Shown here in pieces: positions 8,768-17,482 of a DNA stretch of 64,000 bases. Under the pieces are notes generated by a model. It had not been told where the DNA came from. It ran no database searches and saw only the letters and a program-made list of their open reading frames with translations. The position numbers and the translations under genes are program-made. This DNA comes from Salipaludibacillus daqingensis (GTDB lineage Bacteria > Bacillota > Bacilli > Bacillales > Salisediminibacteriaceae). Each line of letters starts with the position of its first letter. Within the stretch, counting starts at the first letter, position 1. The DNA lies in NCBI RefSeq assembly GCF_029891575.1, contig NZ_JARZHF010000001.1, positions 124,001-188,000 on the forward strand, in the 5' to 3' direction.

Positions 8768-11329
8768 CTATACCTTCTCCAATTTTGCAGCACATTTTTT
8801 ATAATCAGGTTGCTTTGAAATCGGACAATAGGCATCAAGTGTTGCATTATTAATCATTGTTTCTTCAGCAAAAAAGGGAACAAATAAATATCCTTTCGGT
8901 GGTTTCCCTCTACCTTTCAAGGTCGCCTTTACTTCCGTCTCTCCACGAACCGATTTCACTTTCACCATATCCCCTTCTGAAATACCTAATGATTCTGCAT
9001 CATCTGGATGAATTTCACAAAAAGCTTCTGGTACAGCACGGTGGAGCTCAGGAACTCTTCTTGTCATGCTCCCACTATGCCAATGTTCCAATACACGCCC
9101 TGTACACAGCCAAAAAGGGTAATCATTATTAGGAATTTCCGCTGCATCTTCAAATGGTCGGAAAATGATGGAAGGTTTTTTATCATCAGATTTATAAAAA
9201 GATAAATTATCATATTTTCCTTTTTCACCAAATTCATCAATACCTATTTGATCAAAGCCGTCTGCTTGTTCCCCATCTGCATAACGCCATTTCGTTTCCA
9301 TCCATTCTCCATTCACTTCACGAACAGGCCAACGCATGCCGTGCTGCTTTAGATATTCATCATAAGGAGCTAATTGCTTTGCACTTGTTTTTAATTCTTT
9401 TCCTAACTTTTTAACTTCTTCATTTTCATGTAAATGAGGGCTAGAGAACTTTCTGTATTCTTCCCATACGTTTCGACATACTTCTGTTTGATCTTGTTTT
9501 AAATCGTTCTTTTCATCATCCCATATGTCCGTTCCACCTTTACCGAATAATAAGTCAAAGGCATCATGATCACCAATTTTCTTCCCGTCTAAGACTCTTT
9601 TCGCTACTTGAACAAGTGCCCATAGATCCCATTTAGCTTCTCCTGGTGGCTCTTGGCATTTTTCAAAAATTGCATTCCTTCTTTCCGCATTTCCAAACAT
9701 CCCTTCACGTTCTACCCACATCGCCGCAGGCAATACAACATTGGCCATTTCTGTAGAGCGAGTTGGATACACTTCACTTACGACGATAAAACCGTCAATG
9801 ACACCTTTACCATTATCATCGACTCCTCGGAATCGATTCGTTTTTGGCATCGTTTGACCCCAGTTATTTGACATGCTCCACAAGAATTTCACATTGCCAT
9901 TTCCTAATTCTCTAAACATTTTCACCGTATGATATCCAGGTTTGCTAATTGGATCTAAATAACCTTCTGGTAGATTCCAAATCATTTCTGAAAAACGTCT
10001 ATGGTCAGGGTTTGATACGACAAGGTCTGCCGGAAGTCGGTGTGAAAATACACCTACTTCTCTTGCTGTTCCACATGCGCTCGGTTGACCTGTTAATGAA
10101 AAAGGACCACTACCTGGCTTGCTTATTTTCCCTGTTAACAAGTGAATATTATAAATTAAGTTGTTCATCCACGTGCCTCTTGTATGTTGATTTACACCCA
10201 TCGTCCATGTTGACACTATTTTTTTATCAGGATCTGCAAATTCCTTTGCTAAAGCTTCCAATTGATCTTTAGGAACTCCAGAGATTTCTTCCACATATTC
10301 CAGCGTATAAGGATCAACCATTTCTTTGAACTCGTCAAAACTAATATTCCATACATCATTTGCCGTTGAGCCTTTCTCTGTCTCGTCATAATCATCATTC
10401 ATGGCGTGACCTAACTGTTCTGTTCCTGCTCGGAACTGGCAATGATCTGAAATAAAATTTTCGTCATACGCTTTATTTTCAATAATATATCGAATAATAC
10501 CATTAGCAATCGCTAAATCTGTCTGAGGACGGAAGATCAACGTCTCTTCAGCTGCTTCTGACGTCCGTGAATATCTCGTTGTAATATCGTAATGTTTAAC
10601 GTGGTTCGCTGATTGTTTTCTAAACATTAATCGCGAATATAAAACAGGGTGCATTTCTGCCATGTTCGCTCCCCACGTGACAAATACATCAGCTTCATCT
10701 AGATCGTCGTAACAACCCATTGGTTCATCCGATTGAAACGTCGACATGAATCCGGTTACCGCACTAGCCATACATAATCTCGCATTCGGATCAATATTAT
10801 TATTTAACAATCCTGCTTTCCATAATTTCGATGAAACATATCCTTCGTGAATGGTTTGCTGCCCAGATCCCCAGAAAGCGATCGATTGAGGGTCTTTTTC
10901 ATGTGCATTTTTAAGGTTATCAGCAATCAAATCAAGTGCTTCTTCCCAACTCGCTTCTCTAAAACCATCCATTGTACCCTTTTTCATATTATCTTCACGG
11001 ATTAGTGGCGTTGTCAGTCGGTCGTGTCCGAACATCACTTTTCCTAAGTAATATCCTTTAATGCAATTTAACCCTCGGTTGGAACGGTTATCTGGATCAC
11101 CTTTGATGGAAATTACTTTCTCATCTTTGACACCTACAAGAACTCCACAACCTGTTCCACAATAACGACACACGGCTGTTTTCCATTCATCTGGTTCAAC
11201 GGAAACCTTCCCCTCGGCTGCTGCAGTCATTTTTTCCGTTTCTTTGACGATAGGCTGAGAACAACCAGCTGCTGCTAGTGCTGCAGAAACTGCGGAGGCC
11301 TTGAGTAAACTTCTTCTCGTAACTTTCAT
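8768..11329 (-). CDS. napA: Periplasmic-type nitrate reductase catalytic subunit NapA, Tat-exported
   Basis: An 853-residue bis-MGD molybdoenzyme that reduces nitrate to nitrite outside the membrane. The twin-arginine motif TRRSLLKAS is at residues 4-12, followed by an Ala-rich stretch ending AAAGC, so C23 could be lipidated. The 4Fe-4S ligands are C54, C57, C61 and C89, and the Mo-ligating cysteine lies in LCMASAV at C186. The C-terminal domain has WLCTGRVLEHWHSGSMTRR. Start chosen: ATG at 11329, because GTAGGAGGGAATGAA precedes it; the upstream in-frame codons sit inside or before that site. It heads the napA-napB-napD-napF operon. No napC, napG or napH quinol dehydrogenase is in the window, so the electron entry route is unknown. 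Confidence 0.9.
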   Translation of the reverse strand: MKVTRRSLLKASAVSAALAAAGCSQPIVKETEKMTAAAEGKVSVEPDEWKTAVCRYCGTGCGVLVGVKDEKVISIKGDPDNRSNRGLNCIKGYYLGKVMFGHDRLTTPLIREDNMKKGTMDGFREASWEEALDLIADNLKNAHEKDPQSIAFWGSGQQTIHEGYVSSKLWKAGLLNNNIDPNARLCMASAVTGFMSTFQSDEPMGCYDDLDEADVFVTWGANMAEMHPVLYSRLMFRKQSANHVKHYDITTRYSRTSEAAEETLIFRPQTDLAIANGIIRYIIENKAYDENFISDHCQFRAGTEQLGHAMNDDYDETEKGSTANDVWNISFDEFKEMVDPYTLEYVEEISGVPKDQLEALAKEFADPDKKIVSTWTMGVNQHTRGTWMNNLIYNIHLLTGKISKPGSGPFSLTGQPSACGTAREVGVFSHRLPADLVVSNPDHRRFSEMIWNLPEGYLDPISKPGYHTVKMFRELGNGNVKFLWSMSNNWGQTMPKTNRFRGVDDNGKGVIDGFIVVSEVYPTRSTEMANVVLPAAMWVEREGMFGNAERRNAIFEKCQEPPGEAKWDLWALVQVAKRVLDGKKIGDHDAFDLLFGKGGTDIWDDEKNDLKQDQTEVCRNVWEEYRKFSSPHLHENEEVKKLGKELKTSAKQLAPYDEYLKQHGMRWPVREVNGEWMETKWRYADGEQADGFDQIGIDEFGEKGKYDNLSFYKSDDKKPSIIFRPFEDAAEIPNNDYPFWLCTGRVLEHWHSGSMTRRVPELHRAVPEAFCEIHPDDAESLGISEGDMVKVKSVRGETEVKATLKGRGKPPKGYLFVPFFAEETMINNATLDAYCPISKQPDYKKCAAKLEKV

Positions 11330-11399
11330 TTCATTCCCTCCTACTTTCATTTCCAATTCATCCTTAATCTTAGTCTATAATCATTGCATTCTACTAAAA

Positions 11400-11413
11400 G
11401 TGATGAAAATCAC
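11400..11413 (-). promoter_or_regulatory. Fnr/CRP-type palindrome in the napA promoter
   Basis: GTGA-N6-TCAC forms a perfect dyad upstream of napA and matches eight of ten positions of the TGTGA-N6-TCACA consensus used by Fnr-family regulators. A possible -10 (TATAGA) near 11374-11379 on the minus strand would put the dyad centre near -40, the usual place for activation. Anaerobic activation of nap is therefore plausible. The -10 assignment is weak. Confidence 0.5.
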
Positions 11414-11464
11414 GCTTACAATAAGCAAATTGTGTTAATTATGAACTTTTTGTGAATTTTACAA

Positions 11465-11498
11465 TAAAAAAACACACCCTCTTAGTAGAGAGTGTGTT
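11465..11498 (-). terminator. Terminator of the membrane protein gene upstream of nap
   Basis: The hairpin AACACACTCT...AGGGTGTGTT on the minus strand is followed by seven T residues. It overlaps the stop codon of the membrane protein gene, which separates that gene transcriptionally from napA. Confidence 0.75.
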
Positions 11499-12414
11499 AA
11501 GTCAGTTTATTATACGACCACATCGAATGAAAGTACCGTTCTTCTTCGTAATTTTTGTCTGCAGGTAAATAAAACAGCTGCACGAGAATAATTGCTTGAA
11601 TATACATAATCATCGTCATTTGTATGAGAATTGGAAACCTAAAACCTAAAGGCCATTGGAAATATAAAATAAACGGTTGCAGAGCAACAACTATAAAAAG
11701 GGGAAATCCGAACCAAAATAACAAGGACGATTTAGAACCTTTCCAAAGAGCGAATAATGGGATGAACGCAAGAATCATCATGGCTGAATGAGTAACCATT
11801 GCTGTTCGCTTGATCGCTTCAAAATTACCGTAATAAGCTAAAAAATGTGTAGATTCTTTATCATAATAAGGTTCCACAAATGGAAAAATCATACTGTTCA
11901 TTAAATAATACGTAACAAACATAAAAGCTCCAGCAGATAAAATTCTAGCAGTCCAATCAAACAGACTACGTCTTTTAAAATAGTCATTCATTTGTTTGAA
12001 ATATGGTTGTGGGTCACCATGTATAATTGGAAAACCTTTTACCATTAATATTGCCGTTGTTAATGAGATTCCACCAGATACGATAAAGACAGACTCAACT
12101 TGCACTCCTGTTTGCATAATATAATGAATAAGTCCTTGAATTCCGCCAGTTAAAAAGAAAAAATAAAAAAACAAACTTATAAACTTAGCACGTAATGTTA
12201 ACGAAAATTGCTCAAAAAGTAAACTAACAAAAAATATCGTAATCACGTAGCTTAAAAATAAGAAAAACAACGCTGGAATGGTAAAGGTATGGTGAAGTGG
12301 AGGATAGAACAATCCTGATATATAGTCGGATAATAGATATACAAGCATACACCCAACTGCAATCATGACACTTACAACAATTCTTTGAGTATAATTATAT
12401 GGAGATTTAGTCAA
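11497..12414 (-). CDS. Multi-pass membrane protein of unknown function
   Basis: A 305-residue integral membrane protein with about seven to eight hydrophobic helices and short polar loops. I do not recognise the family. One larger polar loop lies around residues 134-150 (HGDPQPYFKQMNDYFKRR). No haem-ligand or cofactor motif is clear, although histidines occur in several helices (for example THSAMM). Translation starts at TTG behind AAGGGTG. It lies between napA and tatC on the same strand, so a role in export or electron transfer to Nap is possible but rests only on location. Confidence 0.7.
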   Translation of the reverse strand: MTKSPYNYTQRIVVSVMIAVGCMLVYLLSDYISGLFYPPLHHTFTIPALFFLFLSYVITIFFVSLLFEQFSLTLRAKFISLFFYFFFLTGGIQGLIHYIMQTGVQVESVFIVSGGISLTTAILMVKGFPIIHGDPQPYFKQMNDYFKRRSLFDWTARILSAGAFMFVTYYLMNSMIFPFVEPYYDKESTHFLAYYGNFEAIKRTAMVTHSAMMILAFIPLFALWKGSKSSLLFWFGFPLFIVVALQPFILYFQWPLGFRFPILIQMTMIMYIQAIILVQLFYLPADKNYEEERYFHSMWSYNKLT

Positions 12415-12474
12415 TCGTTATCACACCCTTCTATTTTCCAACTCTAAACTTAAGTGGTTACCTTAAAAAAATAT

Positions 12475-12535
12475 GGAAGACCTCTACTCGCTTTCCTGCG
12501 GACGGCTCGTCGTTCTTCCGCGAGAGTCTCGTTGA
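12475..12535 (+). repeat. Degenerate intergenic repeat, copy A
   Basis: The 27 bases at 12475-12501 match 24 of 27 bases at 45619-45645 (core GGAAGACCTC...CTTTCCTG), with weaker similarity for about 30 bases more. Related GC-rich elements with a core like this are scattered between genes in halophilic and alkaliphilic Bacillaceae. The copy sits in a 403-base gene-free stretch (12415-12817) that otherwise holds only the tatC terminator. Confidence 0.55.
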
Positions 12536-12772
12536 GTTTTGATTTTCATCCGTCATGTTGCGGAGATATTCGCACCGGTGTCTTTCCACTTAAAGAGTGA
12601 AATTTATTTTTACTACCTTTATTGTCTTACAAAAAGCTCAAAAGTGGAGAGGATTAAATGACAATTTGTTGAAAACGCTATGGCTATTTCGTTCACATTT
12701 AACTTACTAGATTGGCCAAAAGAATAAAGAAGGGAATTAAAGCGACTCTAGAAGTAACGTTTTCATAGTAAG

Positions 12773-12810
12773 AAAAAACGTCTTCCCCGAGAACGGAAAA
12801 GACGTTAATG
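12773..12810 (-). terminator. Intrinsic terminator of tatC
   Basis: AACGTCTT and AAGACGTT form an 8-bp stem. On the minus strand it is followed by a run of T residues just after the tatC stop. Confidence 0.75.
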
Positions 12811-12817
12811 AAAAAAA

Positions 12818-13555
12818 TTATTCACTTTCTTCCTCAACTTGCTGCTGTTTCTTTTTCTTTCTTCTAAAAACGATTCTCGACAGGTTTATACTGATTTCAT
12901 ATAAAAGAAGTAACGGTATAATCACTAAAATATCCGATATAAAATCTGGCGGTGAAATAAGTACACTAACAACAATTAGTGCAAAATAGGCATATTTTCG
13001 ATTTTTTCTCATTCCATCAGGAGTAATGATTCCAATACTCGTTAAAAACATAACGACCAATGGCATTTCAAATAAAATACTAAATGGAATCGTCATTCTA
13101 AGCACAAATTGAAAATATTTATCTGCCGTAAACATCGTTTGAAATGTTCCACTACCGAGATCGAGAAGAAATCCAAGGACAATCGGTAATACAACAAAGT
13201 AACCGAAGGCGAGACCACCTGCAAACAAAACAAATGATGCTGGTATGTAAATAATCGTTGCCTTCTGCTCCCGTTTCGTTAATGCAGGTTTAACAAATAA
13301 CCATATTTGAAATATTAAAACCGGCACAGTTAAAGCAAGTGCAATCACTGCAGCCAAAGTGAAATATATCATAATGATATCCAACGGCCCTAATACGGCT
13401 AAAGTCATATCTAGATCTTTTGTAAACCATTCATAAATGTCTCTGACAAAAATAAAAACACCAATAAATAACACAATAAAAACGCCGAGGACAATCATGA
13501 TTCTTCTTCTTAATTCATCGAGATGATCTAGTATATTCATGCTTTGATCTGACAT
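12818..13555 (-). CDS. tatC: Twin-arginine translocase subunit TatC
   Basis: A 245-residue polytopic receptor for twin-arginine signal peptides in the cytoplasmic membrane. It has the family N-terminus HLDELRRRI, six hydrophobic helices, the conserved F-P region FVKPALTKREQK in the first cytoplasmic loop, and the late SPPDFISD motif. The start at 13555 is chosen because AAGGGGGAG lies seven bases before it; the frame is open upstream to 13606 without a better site. It follows tatA by 67 bases. The nearby NapA is an obvious Tat substrate, so the pair may serve it. Confidence 0.93.
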   Translation of the reverse strand: MSDQSMNILDHLDELRRRIMIVLGVFIVLFIGVFIFVRDIYEWFTKDLDMTLAVLGPLDIIMIYFTLAAVIALALTVPVLIFQIWLFVKPALTKREQKATIIYIPASFVLFAGGLAFGYFVVLPIVLGFLLDLGSGTFQTMFTADKYFQFVLRMTIPFSILFEMPLVVMFLTSIGIITPDGMRKNRKYAYFALIVVSVLISPPDFISDILVIIPLLLLYEISINLSRIVFRRKKKKQQQVEEESE

Positions 13556-13622
13556 GATCGGCTCCCCCTTGAAACGTGAAAAAGATGCGAGATAGAAGCA
13601 CCCCACACCTCTTCATCTATTA

Positions 13623-13817
13623 TCATTGATGGTCATTCTTCTTTTTATTATCTTCTTCTTCATCATCATCTTTTGTTAATTCTTTCGTCGAATTCTTAAA
13701 TTCCTTTAACGTTTGACCCATAGCGCGGCCAATTTCCGGAAGTTTTTTAGGACCAAAAATAATTAACGCAATGACTAAAATTAATATAAGCCCAGGAATA
13801 CCAATATTGGAAATCAT
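13623..13817 (-). CDS. tatA: Twin-arginine translocase subunit TatA
   Basis: A 64-residue pore-forming Tat component. A single N-terminal transmembrane helix ([13 protein letters not shown]) is followed by the [14 protein letters not shown] hinge and amphipathic helix, then a charged Asp/Glu/Lys tail. The ATG at 13817 has GAGGGGGG at the right distance; the frame extends upstream to 13850 but without a ribosome site. With the adjacent tatC it forms a minimal TatAC system typical of Bacillus. Confidence 0.92.
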   Translation of the reverse strand: MISNIGIPGLILILVIALIIFGPKKLPEIGRAMGQTLKEFKNSTKELTKDDDEEEDNKKKNDHQ

Positions 13818-13932
13818 ACTAACCCCCCTCAGCTGACTAAATATCAGCACAATCTTTCCTTACATTTCTATTATAAGGGTATCAACATGATTTTACTATA
13901 CATCTATAAAATTCTCATAGAAAATTCATAAT

Positions 13933-14295
13933 TCACTGATCATCAGAATACTGACTCAAAAGATCATCAATCGGAACTCCATCGCCATAACCCACAGCAT
14001 CACCATATTTCACTTTGTGAGGTTTAGTTGAGGACGTTTCTTCAGGAATATCAAAGTCTTTTTCTACATCATCGGTCACATCTAGCACAACATCACTTTC
14101 CTTGTCTATGTTATCCTCTGGCAATTCTTCTTCTTCAATAACCACTTGGTCCATTTCATTATTTTCCGTAAGCTCTTTAGGGTCAACATCTTGAGACAAC
14201 TCGTTATTATTTCCTTCAAAAACAATCGTAATAAAAGTTGTCCATACCGTAACCATAAGAATTGCAGCGAAACTTAGCGTAATCCACTTCATCAT
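13933..14295 (-). CDS. Small acidic single-pass membrane or secreted protein, unknown
   Basis: A 120-residue protein with an N-terminal hydrophobic segment (residues 5-25) and a strongly acidic, low-complexity outer region rich in Asp and Glu. The C-terminal part VKYGDAVGYGDGVPIDDLLSQY is the only region that looks ordered. No cysteine suggests a lipobox. It lies upstream of tatA with 115 bases between, and has an AAAGGGTGGA site before a double ATG. I do not recognise the family. Confidence 0.65.
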   Translation of the reverse strand: MMKWITLSFAAILMVTVWTTFITIVFEGNNNELSQDVDPKELTENNEMDQVVIEEEELPEDNIDKESDVVLDVTDDVEKDFDIPEETSSTKPHKVKYGDAVGYGDGVPIDDLLSQYSDDQ

Positions 14296-14395
14296 ATTCG
14301 ATCCACCCTTTATAAACTTTTTTTCCTAAATACTTCCTAAAATCATCCCTGATCCTATACTTTGTCCTACGTAAAAGCATCCATAAAGTATAAAA

Positions 14396-14425
14396 TTTAC
14401 CCTACATTATATTAAATGCTATAAT
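14396..14425 (+). promoter_or_regulatory. Possible SigA promoter of the lipid kinase gene
   Basis: A TATAAT box at 14420-14425 is preceded by TTTACC at 18 bases. It lies about 70 bases before the start codon. Confidence 0.4.
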
Positions 14426-14494
14426 TATGAACAACTAGTTTCATAGCAAAGTGTATAAAACGTCCGCTCTCATTTTGATACAAGGAGTCATCAC

Positions 14495-15388
14495 ATGTAT
14501 ATTATCATCGTAAATTCACATTCCGGTCGATTAACATTTCGAGAAGTGTCGAAACAGCTTTCCATGAATTCCGATATATCTTTTGTACCATATTTTACAG
14601 GTGATTATCAAGAGGAAGAACTTTGGACTCATGCCATAAGGTTTATAAAAGAGAATATACCTACGATTCAAGGAATTATTATTGTCGGGGGCGACGGTAC
14701 GTTTCATCAAGCTATCAATCATTTACATAATTTTGAGATCCCCTTAGGTCTTATTCCGACTGGATCAGCAAATGATTTCGCCAAAGCGTTAAAGATCCCT
14801 TCTAATGAAAAAAAAGCCCTGTCTAGAATTAGAGCTGGAAATCCCAAAACCTATGATTTATTTAAAGTAAATGATGAATGGGTTCATTCTTTAGCCGGTA
14901 TGGGGGTAGATGCTGAAACTGCGATTAAATCTATTTCGTCTCCATTAAAAAAATGGCTCAATCGCGCATTTCTTGGAAGGTTAACCTATTTGTTAACCTT
15001 TTTCACTGTGATAAAAGATTACAAACCATTTCAAATGAAATTAACATTTCAAGATGGAGAATCCCTTACTTATGAACGTGTTTGGCTTCTAGCTATCGGT
15101 AATACCGCTTATTATGGGGGTGGGATTCCCATTTGTCCGAAAGCTGATCCACAAGATGGAAAATTAGAAATAACTATTGTCCACTCTCTTTCTTTAATTA
15201 CTCTATTATTTGTTTTACCAACGGTGTTTTTTCGCTTACATACGATGCTTCCTTATGTTGAAACGATGCAAGCAAAAGCATTATCTGTTAAAACAAGTCA
15301 GCCCGTTTTAGTTCAAGCTGACGGGGAGAAAGCGGGCTATACCCCTCAGACAATAACGATAAAACCGAAATCGATTAAAATTTTTTAA
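14495..15388 (+). CDS. Diacylglycerol kinase-family lipid kinase (YegS/BmrU type)
   Basis: A 297-residue soluble lipid kinase of the DAGK catalytic-domain family. The nucleotide-binding glycine motif is VGGDGTFHQAINHL near residue 65, followed by LIPTGSANDFAKAL near residue 87. The C-terminal beta-sandwich contains GGIPICPKADPQDGKLEI and VQADGEKAG. It phosphorylates a membrane lipid, but the substrate (diacylglycerol or another) cannot be read from sequence. The start follows AAGGAG. Its 3' end overlaps the converging NRDE gene by 14 bases, so no separate terminator fits between them. Confidence 0.88.
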   Translation: MYIIIVNSHSGRLTFREVSKQLSMNSDISFVPYFTGDYQEEELWTHAIRFIKENIPTIQGIIIVGGDGTFHQAINHLHNFEIPLGLIPTGSANDFAKALKIPSNEKKALSRIRAGNPKTYDLFKVNDEWVHSLAGMGVDAETAIKSISSPLKKWLNRAFLGRLTYLLTFFTVIKDYKPFQMKLTFQDGESLTYERVWLLAIGNTAYYGGGIPICPKADPQDGKLEITIVHSLSLITLLFVLPTVFFRLHTMLPYVETMQAKALSVKTSQPVLVQADGEKAGYTPQTITIKPKSIKIF

Positions 15389-16127
15389 GTGGGAATTCGT
15401 AAGTCACTTGTTTTTCATCTTCACCAAACGTTTTTTCAATGAATGTTGCCTTTCCATGTCGATCAACTAAGATTACTGTACTACATTTCGTTCCATACTT
15501 ATCTGTACGTATATGAATTGGGGATAACATTCTTTCTAGTTCCAAACCAACACCAGTATTCGGTAGCTCCGAATCAGCGAACGGCTCCGATTGAGAAAGT
15601 TGCTCAAACAAATAGTTAATCATATGTTGTTCCGAAAATGTCTCTAGCTTTTCCATTCCTTTTGCCAATTTTTTAGCTTTCGGCCATGGTGTATTCAGGG
15701 TTGCATTACTCAAAACATGTATTCCGCTTTTCAACGTTTCGTCTGCAAAAGATTGGTTTGTCGTATAAGCTAGTTCGCGAATGTTGCCATACAACAAATT
15801 AAACCCATCAAAAGATTCTTTTTCTTTCATCATTTCATTAAATTTATTACGATTATTAAAAAAAGTAGAGATGATCTCACCTCTAGAAACAGAAGATGGT
15901 TTAGCTAACTCTCCAGTTCTCACATTTGTGAGTGCTGCAATCTCTCCTGAAGCTGATAACCCTAGCCAAGTTCCACCTTTTTCTAAGTCTTTTCCTGCTA
16001 CTAAAAAAGGATTCGCCTTCCAAAAGTGAGCTTCTTTTGTCTTCCTTTGATAAAACTCATCTCGATTAGCACAAAAGATAAACGGAAATTGCTCATTTAC
16101 TCCGATTGCTACTCCGATTAAACACAT
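15375..16127 (-). CDS. NRDE family (TANGO2-like) protein
   Basis: A 250-residue protein of the NRDE/TANGO2 family, named for the ANRDEFYQR motif near residue 20, with CLIGVAIG at the start and the GTWLGLSASGEIAALTNVR block. The biochemical role of bacterial members is unclear; eukaryotic TANGO2 is linked to haem and lipid homeostasis. The start is immediately downstream of the permease stop, and its AGGAGG site lies within the end of the permease gene, so the two are translationally linked. It is the last gene of the cluster that begins with the diguanylate cyclase. Confidence 0.85.
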   Translation of the reverse strand: MCLIGVAIGVNEQFPFIFCANRDEFYQRKTKEAHFWKANPFLVAGKDLEKGGTWLGLSASGEIAALTNVRTGELAKPSSVSRGEIISTFFNNRNKFNEMMKEKESFDGFNLLYGNIRELAYTTNQSFADETLKSGIHVLSNATLNTPWPKAKKLAKGMEKLETFSEQHMINYLFEQLSQSEPFADSELPNTGVGLELERMLSPIHIRTDKYGTKCSTVILVDRHGKATFIEKTFGEDEKQVTYEFPLKKF

Positions 16128-16129
16128 CG

Positions 16130-17473
16130 TTAAACCTCCTTCTTTCCTAAAATGTGATGCCCTAAAAGATAAACGAGAAAGGACAGAATAAATACAAGAA
16201 ATCCAGGGGAGTAACTAGATGGAATCAAGAAATAAACTGCCATTCCTAATAATGTCGTAATAAAACCAAGACGATTCAATCGTTTTCCCCCACGAGCTAA
16301 AAGATCTAACGACTCCGTGGAAATGGATAATTTTTTTATAACTAAAAAGTCAGCAACAATCACAGCAGATAGTGGGATAATGAATGCTCCTAAAAATGAT
16401 ATAAAATTTTCCGCCTCATCAACTACACCTGGATAGCCACTGAGCAAAATTCCCCCTACCCCAAAGATGACCGCACTTCTCACACGTCCTAAACGTGGAA
16501 CGCTATTTAATAAACTATACCCTCCAGTATAAGCATTATTCATATTGATTGTTAGCATACTAAACAAAGCTGCTATCATAATAATTCCGAATAGAACAGG
16601 GGAGTTTGTCCACTGACTACTAATTAAAAATGGATTCCAATGATTTGCAACTGCAGCCGTATAAGCTCCTAATATTGCCGTAAAGAAAAAACCAATCCCA
16701 TTTCCTAAATAAATTCCAAAGAAAGCGTGTTTAGAAGAACGGCTATACCTTGATAAATCAGCAGAAGAACTCACTCCAGAAACATACTGAACAAATGCTA
16801 AACTGCCATAAAAAAACATCGCTGATATACTACCGTTATTTTGAGTTGATATTACCTGAAAAAAAGACGTACCTTCAGGATTGGACGTGAAAAACACGTA
16901 AAAAATGCAGACAGCAGCAAATAGTAAAAAAGGTGTCATATAAGTTGTTACTTTTTTCATTGCGTGAAAACCAACAATAGCTAAATACACCATGCATATC
17001 GCTAACATCATTGACAAAAAGATAAATGGAATATGGATATCTAAAGCTCTTCTTATCATTTCTTGCAAAATCAAAGTCCCACCAATTGTTTGCACACTAA
17101 ACCAATATAACGAAGTCATCGTTCTTACCGGAGATGATAACCACATGGAACCTCTATCTCCAATGATTGTTCTTATAGCATATTGGGATGGCAAACCATA
17201 CTTTGCACCTGGTAGCGATAAAAGTGACACAAATAAAAAAGCAATCCAAGCTCCTAGAACGGTAGAAATAACTGCGAAAGTAAAAGAAAGTCCACCTTCT
17301 AACACAGCTAATGCAGGAATCAACATGTTTCCTGCATTAATGGATACGGCTACCTGAATTCGAATGTAATCCCAAGCTGAACTAGTTTTCATATGGGAGG
17401 GAACTGGCTCTAAACCAAGTCGTTCAATTTTTGTGATTTGTTTTTGTGTATGAGCCTTCATTTCCTCCAACAT
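16130..17473 (-). CDS. NCS1-type permease (cytosine/purine permease family)
   Basis: A 447-residue transporter with about twelve hydrophobic helices. Features include the N-terminal LGLEPVPSHMKTSSAWDYIRIQ region and SLPGAKYGLPSQYAIRTIIG, typical of cytosine/allantoin permeases. A nucleobase or a related small molecule is the likely cargo, probably driven by Na+ or H+. The start codon follows GGAG at six bases. The gene sits 9 bases after the small membrane protein and 2 bases before the NRDE gene, so it belongs to a four-gene operon. The exact substrate is unknown. Confidence 0.83.
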   Translation of the reverse strand: MLEEMKAHTQKQITKIERLGLEPVPSHMKTSSAWDYIRIQVAVSINAGNMLIPALAVLEGGLSFTFAVISTVLGAWIAFLFVSLLSLPGAKYGLPSQYAIRTIIGDRGSMWLSSPVRTMTSLYWFSVQTIGGTLILQEMIRRALDIHIPFIFLSMMLAICMVYLAIVGFHAMKKVTTYMTPFLLFAAVCIFYVFFTSNPEGTSFFQVISTQNNGSISAMFFYGSLAFVQYVSGVSSSADLSRYSRSSKHAFFGIYLGNGIGFFFTAILGAYTAAVANHWNPFLISSQWTNSPVLFGIIMIAALFSMLTINMNNAYTGGYSLLNSVPRLGRVRSAVIFGVGGILLSGYPGVVDEAENFISFLGAFIIPLSAVIVADFLVIKKLSISTESLDLLARGGKRLNRLGFITTLLGMAVYFLIPSSYSPGFLVFILSFLVYLLGHHILGKKEV

Positions 17474-17482
17474 ACCTCACTC

